Shown here: positions 16,937 through 24,882 of the stretch, piece by piece
Position numbering within the stretch: the stretch's first letter is position 1
Layout of the letters: the number at the start of each line of letters is the position of its first letter
Assembly (NCBI RefSeq): GCF_001570605.1
Contig: NZ_BBXG01000003.1
Span: forward strand, 62,001 to 126,000
Reading direction: 5' to 3'
Origin: Herbidospora cretacea
GTDB lineage: Bacteria > Actinomycetota > Actinomycetes > Streptosporangiales > Streptosporangiaceae
DNA: 64,000 nucleotides
Made by a program: the position numbers and the translations under genes
The notes under the pieces: generated by a model
Told to the model about the DNA's origin: nothing
Seen by the model: only the letters and a program-made list of their open reading frames with translations
The model's database searches: none

Positions 16937-17314
16937 ATGTCGCTGCTGTCCGAGCTCACGTTCGTGCATAACATGCTCCGCCGCGACCTGGCCGAGATCC
17001 GGCGGATGGCCGAGTCGGCGGCGGCCGGGGGCGACCTCGCCGAGGTCAGGAAGGGGCTGGTCCAGCTCTCCAGCGCGACGCTCTTCCCGCGCATCCGCAG
17101 GATCGCGCCCGACCTGAACGCGGCCGTCGACCGGCTGGAGGCCGACCACGCCGCCGTCTCCGGGCTGCTCGACGAGGTCGGCGCCGCCGCCCGCGACGCC
17201 GAGAGCCGGGAGCGGCTGGTCAAGGCGCTCGACGCGCTGGCCGACCGGTTCCTGGAGCACCTGGCGTACGAGGAGGAGGCGCTCGGGGCCGTGCTGTCGA
17301 CGATGAGGCACTAG
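16937..17314 (+). CDS. Hemerythrin-like protein lacking part of the metal-binding segment
   Basis: The 125-residue protein aligns by eye with actinobacterial hemerythrin-domain proteins: FVHNMLRRDLAEIRRM at the start, LFPRIRRIAPDLNAAVDRLEADH in the middle and FLEHLAYEEEALGAVL at the end. In the usual family about 25-30 residues with the HH-x-x-E/D metal ligands come between helix 2 and LFP. Here LVQLSS runs almost directly into ATLFP, so those ligands are absent. It may be a metal-free relative or a partly decayed gene. Its last four bases overlap the convergent nuclease-like gene. Confidence 0.75.
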   Translation: MSLLSELTFVHNMLRRDLAEIRRMAESAAAGGDLAEVRKGLVQLSSATLFPRIRRIAPDLNAAVDRLEADHAAVSGLLDEVGAAARDAESRERLVKALDALADRFLEHLAYEEEALGAVLSTMRH

Positions 17315-17847
17315 GCCGCCCGCCGCAGCGGTTCGGGCCGGGGCGCCCGGGTCATCCGCCATGTCGGGCCCGCTGTCAGGGCTCGGGCCGGGCGGTAGAA
17401 GTGGTGCAGCCCGCCCAGCTCCCGCCGGTGGCAGGCCCAGCAGCGGCCGTCGTACCAGGCGAAGCGGTTCTGCCTCTCGCCACACTCCACCAGCCAGCAC
17501 GACCCGACGGGGACGTGCCAGCTCGCCGCGTCGCCCGGACCGGGGGCCTCCAGGACGATGACGTGGACCTGCTCCCACCACCCGGCGCCCCCGGCGACCG
17601 ACAGGGTGGAGCGGAGTTCGGCGGGCTTGGTGATGCGCTCCCAGTGGGGGCCCTTGACCTCGGCCCAGGCGTTGAGCGCGGGCAGGTAGAAGTCGGGGAC
17701 GTAGATCGCGCCGCTGGGCAGCCGGAGGGCGAGCGGTTCGTACTGCCAGTAGACGCCCAGCGCGTCGAGGGTCGCGGCCCAGTCGGCCTCCAGCGTCGAG
17801 CGGAACATGACGCCGTCGTAGACGAGCGGCACCGCACTGATGTCCAT
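17311..17847 (-). CDS. PD-(D/E)XK nuclease-like protein
   Basis: The first 80 residues contain the restriction-endonuclease-fold pattern: RSTLEADWAATLDALG (Glu of helix 1), then YVPDFYLP with the Asp and AEVKGP with the Glu and Lys. This arrangement is common in TnsA-like and phage-type nucleases. The C-terminal half has Cys/His clusters (CGER and CWACHRRE) that could bind zinc. There is no methylase or transposon gene nearby. It could act in DNA repair or defence; substrate unknown. It is transcribed alone. Confidence 0.65.
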   Translation of the reverse strand: MDISAVPLVYDGVMFRSTLEADWAATLDALGVYWQYEPLALRLPSGAIYVPDFYLPALNAWAEVKGPHWERITKPAELRSTLSVAGGAGWWEQVHVIVLEAPGPGDAASWHVPVGSCWLVECGERQNRFAWYDGRCWACHRRELGGLHHFYRPARALTAGPTWRMTRAPRPEPLRRAA

Positions 17848-17912
17848 CCCGGCACCCTGCCAGCCGGGCGGGCCCCGCTCCGCCCGCCGGACGGGCCTGT
17901 GGAAAAGCCCGC

Positions 17913-18797
17913 TCAGGACACGGCGGCGCGGACCGCCGGGACGATCTCCTGGGCCCAGAGCTTCCTCATCGTGTCGTCAGCCGGGAAGTAGGTGAACCCG
18001 GCCGCCCCGTGGTCGAGCACCGCTCCCGTCAGCTCCTCGATCCACTGACCGGCCGAGCCGCCGAGCCACTTCCGCTCGTCGTCGCGGGTGGCCTTCAGCG
18101 GAGAGGAGGTGATCCGGCCGGTGGTGTTGTAGACGGTTACGACGTCGGCCGGGTCGCGGCCGGCCGCCGACGCCGCCTCGTCGATCAGCGGGCGGGACCA
18201 CCGGTAGCGGTCGCTCAGCCAGTCGGCCGCGTGGCCCGGGATCCAGCCGTCGGCCAGCCGCCCGGTCACGGCCAGGGACTTGGGGCCGTTGGAGCCCGTC
18301 CAGATCGGCGGGGCCGGAGCGGGACCGGGGGCCAGGTCGGTGACCTGGTAGAACTCGCCCTCGAAGGTCACCGGATCGCCGCCGCCGGACAGCGCCCGGA
18401 CCAAGGTGATGCCTTCGGCGAAGGCCCGGACGGCCTCGGCCGGGCTGTGCCGGGGCGCGCCGACCCGGGCGATGTCGTTCAGGAGGCCGCCCGCGCCCAT
18501 GCCCAGGATGATCCGGCCCTCCGACAGGGAGGACAGGGACGTGACCGTGCGCGCCAGCATGGGAGCCGGCCGGGTCGGCAGGTTCGTGACGTTGACCAGC
18601 CCGGAGATCCGCGTGGTCGCTCCGAGGGCGAAGCCGACGATCGAGTAGGCGTCCAGCCGGTCGCCCACATAGGGGTGGTCGGAGACGCTGAAGTGGTCGA
18701 GCCCGTCGTGGTCGGCCTGGACGACCTCGGCCACGGTCCGCCGGGCCTCTCCGGCCGCGCTGGAAACGCCGACGCCGAACGAGATGCCACGTCTCAC
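17913..18797 (-). CDS. LLM-class (F420-type) flavin oxidoreductase
   Basis: A luciferase-like monooxygenase of 294 residues. Recognisable blocks are ISFGVGVSSAA, DHFSVSDHPY, TTRISGLVNVTNLPTRPAPMLA (positions about 60-80), GRIILGMGAGG and PPIWTGSNGPKSLAVTGRLADGWIP. This subfamily typically uses coenzyme F420 in actinomycetes, but F420 and FMN members cannot be separated with certainty. GTG 18797 was chosen because the conserved N-terminus starts there and GGAAGGGA lies upstream. It is divergent from the MarR gene with a palindrome between them, so it is probably the regulated target. Confidence 0.85.
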   Translation of the reverse strand: MRRGISFGVGVSSAAGEARRTVAEVVQADHDGLDHFSVSDHPYVGDRLDAYSIVGFALGATTRISGLVNVTNLPTRPAPMLARTVTSLSSLSEGRIILGMGAGGLLNDIARVGAPRHSPAEAVRAFAEGITLVRALSGGGDPVTFEGEFYQVTDLAPGPAPAPPIWTGSNGPKSLAVTGRLADGWIPGHAADWLSDRYRWSRPLIDEAASAAGRDPADVVTVYNTTGRITSSPLKATRDDERKWLGGSAGQWIEELTGAVLDHGAAGFTYFPADDTMRKLWAQEIVPAVRAAVS

Positions 18798-18819
18798 GGC
18801 ACGCTTCCCTTCCTGACTA

Positions 18820-18834
18820 GTTCGGATGGCGAAC
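18820..18834. promoter_or_regulatory. Candidate MarR operator between the LLM oxidoreductase and marR genes
   Basis: GTTCG-GATGG-CGAAC is a perfect inverted repeat in the 58-base divergent gap. The same GTTCG-N5-CGAAC pattern occurs twice more at 19336-19350 and 19358-19372, just past the marR stop. Confidence 0.6.
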
Positions 18835-18855
18835 CACGCTGGTAGCTTGGCCCGC

Positions 18856-19329
18856 ATGGATGGTGCGGAGAAGAATCCCGGGGTCGTCGCGGGTCTGGTG
18901 CGCGCGTCTTTTCTGGTCTCCGCCGTCTACGCGGAGAGCGCCCGCGACCACGGGCTGACCCACCAGCAGGGCCACCTGCTGTGCGTGCTGATGAGCCGCC
19001 CCCACCGGATGACCGAGCTCGGCACGACGCTGCGCCTGGCCAAGTCGAGCCTCACCGAACTGGTCGACCGGACCGCCCAGCGGGGGCTGGTGCGCCGGGA
19101 GCCCGACCCGTCCGACGGGCGCGCGGTCGTCGTCGTCCTCACCGACGACGGCGCCTCGACCGCCGGGAAGTTCTACACCGACACCTGCGAGCGGATCGCC
19201 GAGGTGCCGTCGGCCCTCGACGAGGGGGAGCGCGCGGCGCTGGCCGACCTGCTCGGCCGGGTCGTCATGGACAACACGGTCAGCACGATCTTCCTCGACT
19301 GGGACGACGACATCCACCCCCCGGCGTGA
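18856..19329 (+). CDS. MarR-family transcriptional regulator
   Basis: A 157-residue winged-helix protein with HQQGHLLCVLMSRPHRMTELGTTLRLAKSSL (positions about 45-75), then the wing VDRTAQRGLVRREPDPSDGRAVVVVLTDDG. MarR proteins bind palindromes as dimers and are released by small ligands. The gene is divergent from the LLM oxidoreductase and flanked by three copies of the same inverted repeat, which suggests that it controls itself and the oxidoreductase. ATG 18856 was chosen by position of the first helix. Confidence 0.88.
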   Translation: MDGAEKNPGVVAGLVRASFLVSAVYAESARDHGLTHQQGHLLCVLMSRPHRMTELGTTLRLAKSSLTELVDRTAQRGLVRREPDPSDGRAVVVVLTDDGASTAGKFYTDTCERIAEVPSALDEGERAALADLLGRVVMDNTVSTIFLDWDDDIHPPA

Positions 19330-19330
19330 A

Positions 19331-19675
19331 TCATTGTTCGTTGTACGAACCATAATGGTTCGTATCCCGAACTTCAATGAGGGCGTCCCTGTCCCAGCGG
19401 GGTTCCGGGAAATCGGGCCGCCCGGCGAGCTCCCGCACCCGCTCGGGAGAGACGCCGAGGATCTCACCGGCCTGCGCCACCCCCACCAGCTCGGGCGCCG
19501 GCGTCCCCGCGAGCCGCTCCAGCGCCAGCAGCAGGAGCTCGCTGTTGTTCCAGTCGAGCCGCCCCTCGGCGGCCAGCTCGACGGCCAGGCGGTTCGCGTC
19601 GGCGGGATCGTGGCCGAGAGCGCGGGCGACGGCTTTGGCGGCGGAGAGAACCTGGTAATTGCGGCTGCGCGTCAT
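19331..19675 (-). CDS. Small helix-turn-helix (excisionase/MerR-like) protein
   Basis: The 114-residue protein has an N-terminal helical part (LSAAKAVARALGHDPADANRLAVELAAEGRLDWNNSEL region) and a C-terminal MerR/excisionase-like fold: LVGVAQAGEILGVSPERVRELAG, then PDFPEPRWDRDALIEVRD. It is the last gene of the GntR-ABC-S41-hydrolase operon and its ATG overlaps the hydrolase stop by four bases. Its final nine codons lie inside a near-perfect palindrome that resembles the marR operator. Its role in the operon is unknown. Confidence 0.7.
   Translation of the reverse strand: MTRSRNYQVLSAAKAVARALGHDPADANRLAVELAAEGRLDWNNSELLLLALERLAGTPAPELVGVAQAGEILGVSPERVRELAGRPDFPEPRWDRDALIEVRDTNHYGSYNEQ
19336..19372. 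promoter_or_regulatory. Double MarR-type operator / convergent-gene palindrome
   Basis: Two GTTCG-N5-CGAAC repeats at 19336-19350 and 19358-19372 are centred 22 bases apart, two helical turns. Together they create a larger palindrome with ten-base arms TACGAACCAT and ATGGTTCGTA around one A. It overlaps the 3' end of the small HTH gene and begins seven bases after the marR stop. It may bind MarR, end convergent transcripts, or both. Confidence 0.5.
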
Positions 19676-20775
19676 TGATCCGTAGTACCAGAGGAGGCGG
19701 CCGTGCGGGCCACCCAGACCTCGGGGTGCTCCACCCGGCCCGGCCGGGACTTCAGGTGTTCGTCCAGGAACGAGGCCACGGAGGTGCGGGTGATCTCGGC
19801 CAGCCGCTCGGCCGAGGGGGCGCCGGGGAGCGGCTTCAGGCCCAGCGCGGGCATCAGTTGCGGGAGGTCGGTGAACGACTGGTGGTCGGCGCCCTTGACG
19901 ACGAGCCAGCGTTTCCAGCCGGTCAGCAGTCTCCAGTCGCGGTCCCAGGAGGTGTCGCGGCCGCCCGGGGCGTGCTGGGGCGTGCCGACGAAGAGGAAGG
20001 GGCGGTCCAGGCCGTGGGGGAGGCGGGCGTAGGTCGTGCCGTCGAGGTTGACCCCGGCGCGGACGCGCCGGTCGGACGCCATGGTGGCCAGGGCGCTCGC
20101 GCCGCCGATCGACTGGCCCACCATCGCGATCTTCGACGGGTCGGCCACGTCGGACTCCAGCAGCTCGTCCAGGACGAACGACACGTCGGCGGCGCGGCTG
20201 CGGACCACGCCCGTGCCGAAACCGGGGTCGGTGTCGCTGTCGCAGGCCAGGCAGCCGGCCACCGTGCCGTCGGCCAGGGTCGTGGCGTAGCTCTCGTAGG
20301 TGTGGTCGATCCCGGCCACGACGTATCCCCGGCTGGCCAGGTCCTCGGCCAGCGACGTCAGGGTGCTCACCGGTTTGGTGAAGCCGGGCGAGAGCACCAC
20401 CAGGGGGAACCTTCCCGCCGCGGGAGGGCCGGTGGTGGCGTGCACGATCGTCGTGCTCAGGTCGCCCACGGCTCGCGACCCCTTCATGACCAGGTCAGAC
20501 TCCTCCTTGCTCAGGTACGCCGCCCGCTCGCCCTCCCCTCGCCCGGCGGGATACCAGAGGGTGACCCGGAGCTCTCTGGCCTCGGCGTCGAGGTTCCAGG
20601 GGTCGGCGCGGGAGGCGTCCGTCAGGTGCAGGACCCTGGTCCCGACGGGGTGGTCCCCGGTCGGGGCGGCCAGGGTGACGGGGCCGGGTGAGGGCGGCGG
20701 GGCGGCGGCCGGGCGGGGCGGGGCGGGCGGCGAGCAGGCGGTCAGCACCAGCAGCGCGGCCAGGAGGCGTCTCAT
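19672..20775 (-). CDS. Lipoprotein alpha/beta hydrolase (platelet-activating-factor acetylhydrolase-like)
   Basis: The signal peptide ends in a lipobox, LLVLTAC, so the enzyme is anchored outside the cell. The 367-residue body matches secreted PAF-acetylhydrolase-type esterases: VTLWYPAG near 95, FPLVVLSPGFTKP near 145, the nucleophile in MVGQSIGGASALA near 225, an Asp in NLDGTTYARLP and the His in GADHQSFTDLP near 310. The second of two adjacent ATGs (20775) fits the GGAGG spacing best. It overlaps the S41 protease stop. Substrate unknown; a lipid or peptide ester is likely. Confidence 0.85.
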   Translation of the reverse strand: MRRLLAALLVLTACSPPAPPRPAAAPPPSPGPVTLAAPTGDHPVGTRVLHLTDASRADPWNLDAEARELRVTLWYPAGRGEGERAAYLSKEESDLVMKGSRAVGDLSTTIVHATTGPPAAGRFPLVVLSPGFTKPVSTLTSLAEDLASRGYVVAGIDHTYESYATTLADGTVAGCLACDSDTDPGFGTGVVRSRAADVSFVLDELLESDVADPSKIAMVGQSIGGASALATMASDRRVRAGVNLDGTTYARLPHGLDRPFLFVGTPQHAPGGRDTSWDRDWRLLTGWKRWLVVKGADHQSFTDLPQLMPALGLKPLPGAPSAERLAEITRTSVASFLDEHLKSRPGRVEHPEVWVARTAASSGTTDQ

Positions 20776-22073
20776 CATCCCTCCAGCAGGGTCAGCGCCC
20801 GGGCGAGCGCGGGGTCGCGGCCGGCCGCCGCGTCTTCGGGGGTCAGCGGGACGACGTGGTCCGGCGGCACCCCGATCCGGTCGACGACCTCGCGGTCCGG
20901 GCCGAGGTGACGTCTTGTGGGGAAGCTCAGGATCGTGTTGTTCCGCAGCAGGTGGGGCTCCGCCGGGCCGGAGATCGCCCCGGCCGTGCGGGTCCCGACC
21001 AGGGTGCCGACGCGCAGGTCCTTGACGGCGGAGCTGAAGTGCTCGCACGCCGACGCGCACCCCCGGTCGGTCAGCACGACCAGCGGCAGCCCGATCAGCT
21101 CGACCGTGTCGTCGGTGCGGCCCGGCTCGCAGCGGTCGTCGGCGTTGCACAGGTGGGAGGTGGTCCCGCCGTGCGCCCACGCGCTCACCAGCCGGGTCGC
21201 CTCGGCCGGGCTGCCGCCGCCGTTCCCGCGCAGGTCCAGCACGACTCCCTGGAGGGTCCGGCCGGTACGCATTCTCGCGATCGCCCGGAAGGCCCGGTTC
21301 GCGGCGTCGGGGGAGAAACCGCGAATGCGTACATAAGCGATGTCGCCTTCGAGCAGCCGTGACCGCACCACCTGGACGTCGGCCAGGTTCCGCTGGTAGA
21401 GGCCGGGCTTGAGGGTCACCGTCCGGCGGCCGACGCGGAGCTCGACCGGGTCGGCGTCCGGATACTGCGGCCTGAGCGTGCGCAGGTCCGTGACGTTCTC
21501 GATGACGTCGCCCGGCCGCAGCCCCGCCGCGCGGGCCGCGCCGCCCTCCACGGCGGCGACGAAGACCTGGTCGCGGTACGTGGCCGCCTGGAAGCCCAGC
21601 CCGTAGCCGTCGCCGTCGTAGTAACCGGGCGGCCTGCTGACGTCGTGCGTCCAGCGGGCGTGGTTGTCGTCGAGCGCGGCCACCATCGCCTCCAGGGTGA
21701 CGACGGCCAGGTCCTCCTCGTCGGTGATCGTGCGGTAGACCGCCTCGAACGCCGCCCAGTCGGCCTTCTCGTCGCCGGTCAGCGCCGGCGCGGACGCGTG
21801 GGGCACGTCGCGGCCGGTCCGGTCGAGCTCGGTGGTCAGCGCCGCGAAGGCTCTGGTCAGCAAGGTGCGGCCGTCGAGGGAGGGACCGTCCACGTAGTTG
21901 CCGAGGATGCAGAAGTAGGCCTGCTCGACGACGTCGATCGTGGTGGGCGTCTCCTCGGCGGCAGGGCCCTGCGGCGGGGCGCAGACCGAGGCGGTGACCT
22001 CGGCGCGCGGCGGGGCGGGCGCCGAGCAGGCCGCCGCCAGCAGGAGGGAGAGGGCGACCCCGGCGGCCCTCAT
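20775..22073 (-). CDS. S41-family peptidase lipoprotein (C-terminal-processing-protease-like)
   Basis: After a lipobox (LLLAAACS) come a helical N-terminal region, a PDZ-like domain (GYGLGFQAATYRDQVFVAAVE to AAGLRPGDVIENV) and the S41 core. ARTLQGVVLDLRGNGGGSPAEA-type strand and the nucleophile Ser in RGCASACEHFSSAVKD are visible; the conserved Lys follows in VKDL. It would cleave extracytoplasmic peptides. ATG 22073 overlaps the permease stop (ATGA). Encoded with an ABC transporter and an esterase, it may process what the transporter exports (inference). Confidence 0.87.
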   Translation of the reverse strand: MRAAGVALSLLLAAACSAPAPPRAEVTASVCAPPQGPAAEETPTTIDVVEQAYFCILGNYVDGPSLDGRTLLTRAFAALTTELDRTGRDVPHASAPALTGDEKADWAAFEAVYRTITDEEDLAVVTLEAMVAALDDNHARWTHDVSRPPGYYDGDGYGLGFQAATYRDQVFVAAVEGGAARAAGLRPGDVIENVTDLRTLRPQYPDADPVELRVGRRTVTLKPGLYQRNLADVQVVRSRLLEGDIAYVRIRGFSPDAANRAFRAIARMRTGRTLQGVVLDLRGNGGGSPAEATRLVSAWAHGGTTSHLCNADDRCEPGRTDDTVELIGLPLVVLTDRGCASACEHFSSAVKDLRVGTLVGTRTAGAISGPAEPHLLRNNTILSFPTRRHLGPDREVVDRIGVPPDHVVPLTPEDAAAGRDPALARALTLLEG

Positions 22074-23110
22074 GACAGGCGTCTCCGGATCCACCAGAAG
22101 GAGAACCAGGTCAGCCCGATCGTGAGGGCGGCGTAGATGCCGGTCTCGATCCACTGGAAGGCCCAGAAGCGGTCGAGCGGATGGTAGGTCGCCTGCTGCC
22201 GGTACCCCTGCGCGCTGATCTCCCCCGGGCAGCCGTCGGGCGAGGCGCCGGGCGCGCAGGGCCCCGACGTGCCGGACACGGTGGTGGGGCTGTCCTCGCC
22301 GTCGGAGGCGATCACCTTCCCGGACGGGTCGAGCAGCTCACTCGCCAGCACCCACGCGCCGGCCTGCCCCGGGACGGCGTTCTTCAACTGGACCCGGACC
22401 TCCCCACCGCCCCTCCGGACGCTGATCCCGCCCACGTTCTCGCGGCTGAGCTCGTGGACGGCCGTGACCGGGGTCATCAGATGGGGCCGCACCACCATCG
22501 GCATCGCGATCTGGACGGCCACGAAGACCGCCAGTGTGAGGGCCATGGCGGCGAGCGTGCGGCGGACCAGCATGCCCGCCGACACCCCGAGGACGAACGC
22601 GAACGCGGCGTACCCCATCGGGACGATGCCCCGCGCCGAGAAGACCAGCGGGCTCATCTGCGCCAGCTCCGGCACGGCCGAGCTGTCGAGCGGCCGCGAC
22701 CACCACGTCACCAGCATGCCGGTCACACACGCGGCCGCGACCGCCGTCAGCCCGATGAGCGCCAGCTTCACGGTGAGCCAGCGGACCCTGGTCACGCCCT
22801 GGTTCCACACGAGCAGGTGGGTGCCCGCCTCCAGTTCGCGGGTGATCAGCGGCGCCCCCCAGAACAGCCCGATGAGGGCGGGCAGCGCCAGCAGCGCGAG
22901 GTTGAGCACGGTGAAGGTCATCTGGTAGTCGTCGAAGAACAGGTCGTAGAAGCGCGGGCACGTGTCGTCGAGCGTGCACTCGGCGATCCCGGCCGCGTAG
23001 CGGTCGGCCAGTCCGGGACCGGTCAGCACGAGCGCCGCCGCCAGCACGGCCAGCGCCGCCGCCGTCGTCACGGCCGAGGCGCGGAACTGCCGCCAGGTGA
23101 GCCAGATCAT
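22070..23110 (-). CDS. ABC transporter permease
   Basis: A 346-residue membrane protein with about six helices: residues 12-32, 65-88, 113-135, 160-182, 188-208 and 318-338. An extracellular Cys-containing loop lies at 215-300. The opening MIWLTWRQFRASA is typical of ABC-2-type permeases encoded behind YtrA-like GntR regulators. It pairs with the ATPase gene, overlapping it by four bases. Substrate unknown. Confidence 0.85.
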   Translation of the reverse strand: MIWLTWRQFRASAVTTAAALAVLAAALVLTGPGLADRYAAGIAECTLDDTCPRFYDLFFDDYQMTFTVLNLALLALPALIGLFWGAPLITRELEAGTHLLVWNQGVTRVRWLTVKLALIGLTAVAAACVTGMLVTWWSRPLDSSAVPELAQMSPLVFSARGIVPMGYAAFAFVLGVSAGMLVRRTLAAMALTLAVFVAVQIAMPMVVRPHLMTPVTAVHELSRENVGGISVRRGGGEVRVQLKNAVPGQAGAWVLASELLDPSGKVIASDGEDSPTTVSGTSGPCAPGASPDGCPGEISAQGYRQQATYHPLDRFWAFQWIETGIYAALTIGLTWFSFWWIRRRLS

Positions 23111-23964
23111 CGCAGCGCCTCCAGGCCTGCCCGCCGCCGCTCGGCGGGCCTCTTCTCCATGTACGCCAGCACGAGGTCCTCCAGGGTCAGCCGGCTGACC
23201 GCCCAGGCGGGGTCGAGGATCGGCGCCGAGGTGCGGACCACGTAGGTGCTCTGGCGGTCGGTGTGCCGGGCCGAGACCACGTACTGGTCACCGGGCATCC
23301 GGCTCTCGTCGCGGCGCGGACCGGTCAGCCGGTGGTGGGTGGCGAGCAGCTCCTCCACCTCTCCCGCCACCTGCACGCGCGAGTCGACCAGCACGACGAG
23401 GTAGTCGCAGGTCCGCTCCAGGTCGGCGACCAGATGCGACGACAGCAGGACGCTGAACTCGGCCGCCGCCGTCGCCTCCATGAGACCCTGCAGGAATTCG
23501 CGCCGGGCCAGCGGGTCGAGCGAGGCCACCGGCTCGTCGAGGATCAGCAGCTCGGGCCGCTTGGCCAGCCCGAGCGTGAGGGCGAGCTGGGCGCGCTGCC
23601 CGCCGGACAGCTTGCGCGCCTTCTGCCCCGGATCGAGATCGAGCTGGGCGATCCTCTCCCGGGCCAGGGCGGCGTCCCACCCGGAGTTCAGCCGGGCTCC
23701 CAGCGTGAGGTGCTCCGCCACCGTCAGACCGGCGTAGACAGGGGTGTCCTGGGCGACGAACCCCACCTTCGCCATCGTCTCGATGGTCCCCTCGGTCGGC
23801 ACGAGCTGACCGCAGGCCAGCTTCAGCAGCGTCGTCTTGCCCGCGCCGTTGGGCCCCACCAGGCCGACCACGTGACCGGCCGGGATGTCGATGGTGCAGT
23901 CGCGCAGTGCCCAGCGCCGGCCGTACCTCTTGCCTAATCCGTGGGCCGAAAGGACGGATGTCAC
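23107..23964 (-). CDS. ABC transporter ATP-binding protein
   Basis: Walker A is GPNGAGKTT, the signature LSGGQRAQL, Walker B LLILDEPVASLD and the switch His in LLSSHLVADLE. A 70-residue C-terminal extension follows the ATPase core. It energises the adjacent permease and overlaps both neighbours by four bases, so GntR, ATPase and permease are translated as a chain. Confidence 0.93.
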   Translation of the reverse strand: MTSVLSAHGLGKRYGRRWALRDCTIDIPAGHVVGLVGPNGAGKTTLLKLACGQLVPTEGTIETMAKVGFVAQDTPVYAGLTVAEHLTLGARLNSGWDAALARERIAQLDLDPGQKARKLSGGQRAQLALTLGLAKRPELLILDEPVASLDPLARREFLQGLMEATAAAEFSVLLSSHLVADLERTCDYLVVLVDSRVQVAGEVEELLATHHRLTGPRRDESRMPGDQYVVSARHTDRQSTYVVRTSAPILDPAWAVSRLTLEDLVLAYMEKRPAERRRAGLEALR

Positions 23965-24356
23965 GCGATGTCCTCCTGTGCGACGGTCCGGAAGGTGGTC
24001 ATGAAGAGGGCCTCGATGCTCTCGTCGTCGAGACCGGCCTTGCGGGCCTTGCCGAGCCAGCGCCGCAGATCCTGGCGGAGGGGCCCGTGCGCCGCCGCCC
24101 GCGAGGCGTCGGTGAGGGTCTTCGTGACGAACGTGCCGACACCCGGCCTCGCCGCGGCGAGACCCTGATGCTCCAGTTCGCGGTAGGCCTTGAGCACGGT
24201 GTTGGGGTTGATCGCGAGCTGCGCGACGACCTCTTTGACGGTGGGGAGCTGGTCGCCCTCGCGGAGCATCCCCAGGCGCATGGCCTGCCTAACCTGCTGC
24301 ACCAGCTGCAGGTAGGACGAGACTCCCGACCTGCCGTCGAGATGGAACTCGATCAC
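23961..24356 (-). CDS. GntR-family (YtrA-like) transcriptional regulator
   Basis: The N-terminal winged helix is seen in SSYLQLVQQVRQAMRLGML and LPTVKEVVAQLAINPNTVLKAYREL, followed by the wing RPGVGTFV. The C-terminal 50 residues form the short dimerisation tail of the YtrA subgroup rather than a full ligand domain. It is the first gene of a six-gene operon (to 19331) whose genes overlap by about four bases each. A large palindrome lies 16 bases upstream, so autoregulation is likely. Confidence 0.9.
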   Translation of the reverse strand: MIEFHLDGRSGVSSYLQLVQQVRQAMRLGMLREGDQLPTVKEVVAQLAINPNTVLKAYRELEHQGLAAARPGVGTFVTKTLTDASRAAAHGPLRQDLRRWLGKARKAGLDDESIEALFMTTFRTVAQEDIA

Positions 24357-24371
24357 CAGAGTCCTCCATTT

Positions 24372-24403
24372 ATCTAGTCTCCTAGTACTTTAGGACTCTA
24401 GAT
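24372..24403 (-). promoter_or_regulatory. Candidate GntR operator upstream of the ABC/S41 operon
   Basis: Two 13-base arms, ATCTAGTCTCCTA and TAGGACTCTAGAT, are separated by GTACTT and match at 11 of 13 positions. The AT-rich setting and its place just upstream of the gntR start fit an operator over the promoter. Confidence 0.65.
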
Positions 24404-24882
24404 GTTAAGCGCGCATAAGGCGGAGGTCTGTGGGCGGCGCCGGGCCCTCTCTGCACGCCGGTGCGGTTGGGTCGGCGGCCGTCGACGTCGGCTGCGGCCG
24501 GCCCCTTGACCCGCAGCCGGCGATGCGCGCGGCAAGAGCCCGGCTTCAAGTCGACCGCTTGAACCCGGCGGAGCCGTCATCGCTCTGAAAAGCACACGAC
24601 CAGCGCTGTTTCGTCGTGCGGCGATCGCTATGCGCCTGCTCGCTGGGATCCCTCGCCGCCGCATCATCCATGGATGCACGCGGAACCAGGGCACTGTGGA
24701 CGCCGGGATGGTCAGCCGTCGGCGATGCTGTGGTGATGTCGTCTGCGCCGGCGGTGAATTACGCAAGGGCGACTGCTCTGTTGCGCGGCAGGCGCATCCG
24801 GAGAGTCGTCTACCCCCGCTGACGGGGTGGAGACGACGGATTCGAAGTCGAAGAGTAGGACTTCGGCCCATGGCAGCCGACC
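24404..24882. other. Gene-poor stretch, no supported gene
   Basis: About 480 bases with mixed composition. Open frames exist on both strands but have no family resemblance, no good ribosome site and unusual residue content. It may be decayed coding sequence. Confidence 0.4.

Noticed and set aside
24398-24871. A 157-residue Arg-rich minus-strand frame
   Set aside because: Composition is typical of out-of-frame high-GC DNA, with no ribosome site and no family.
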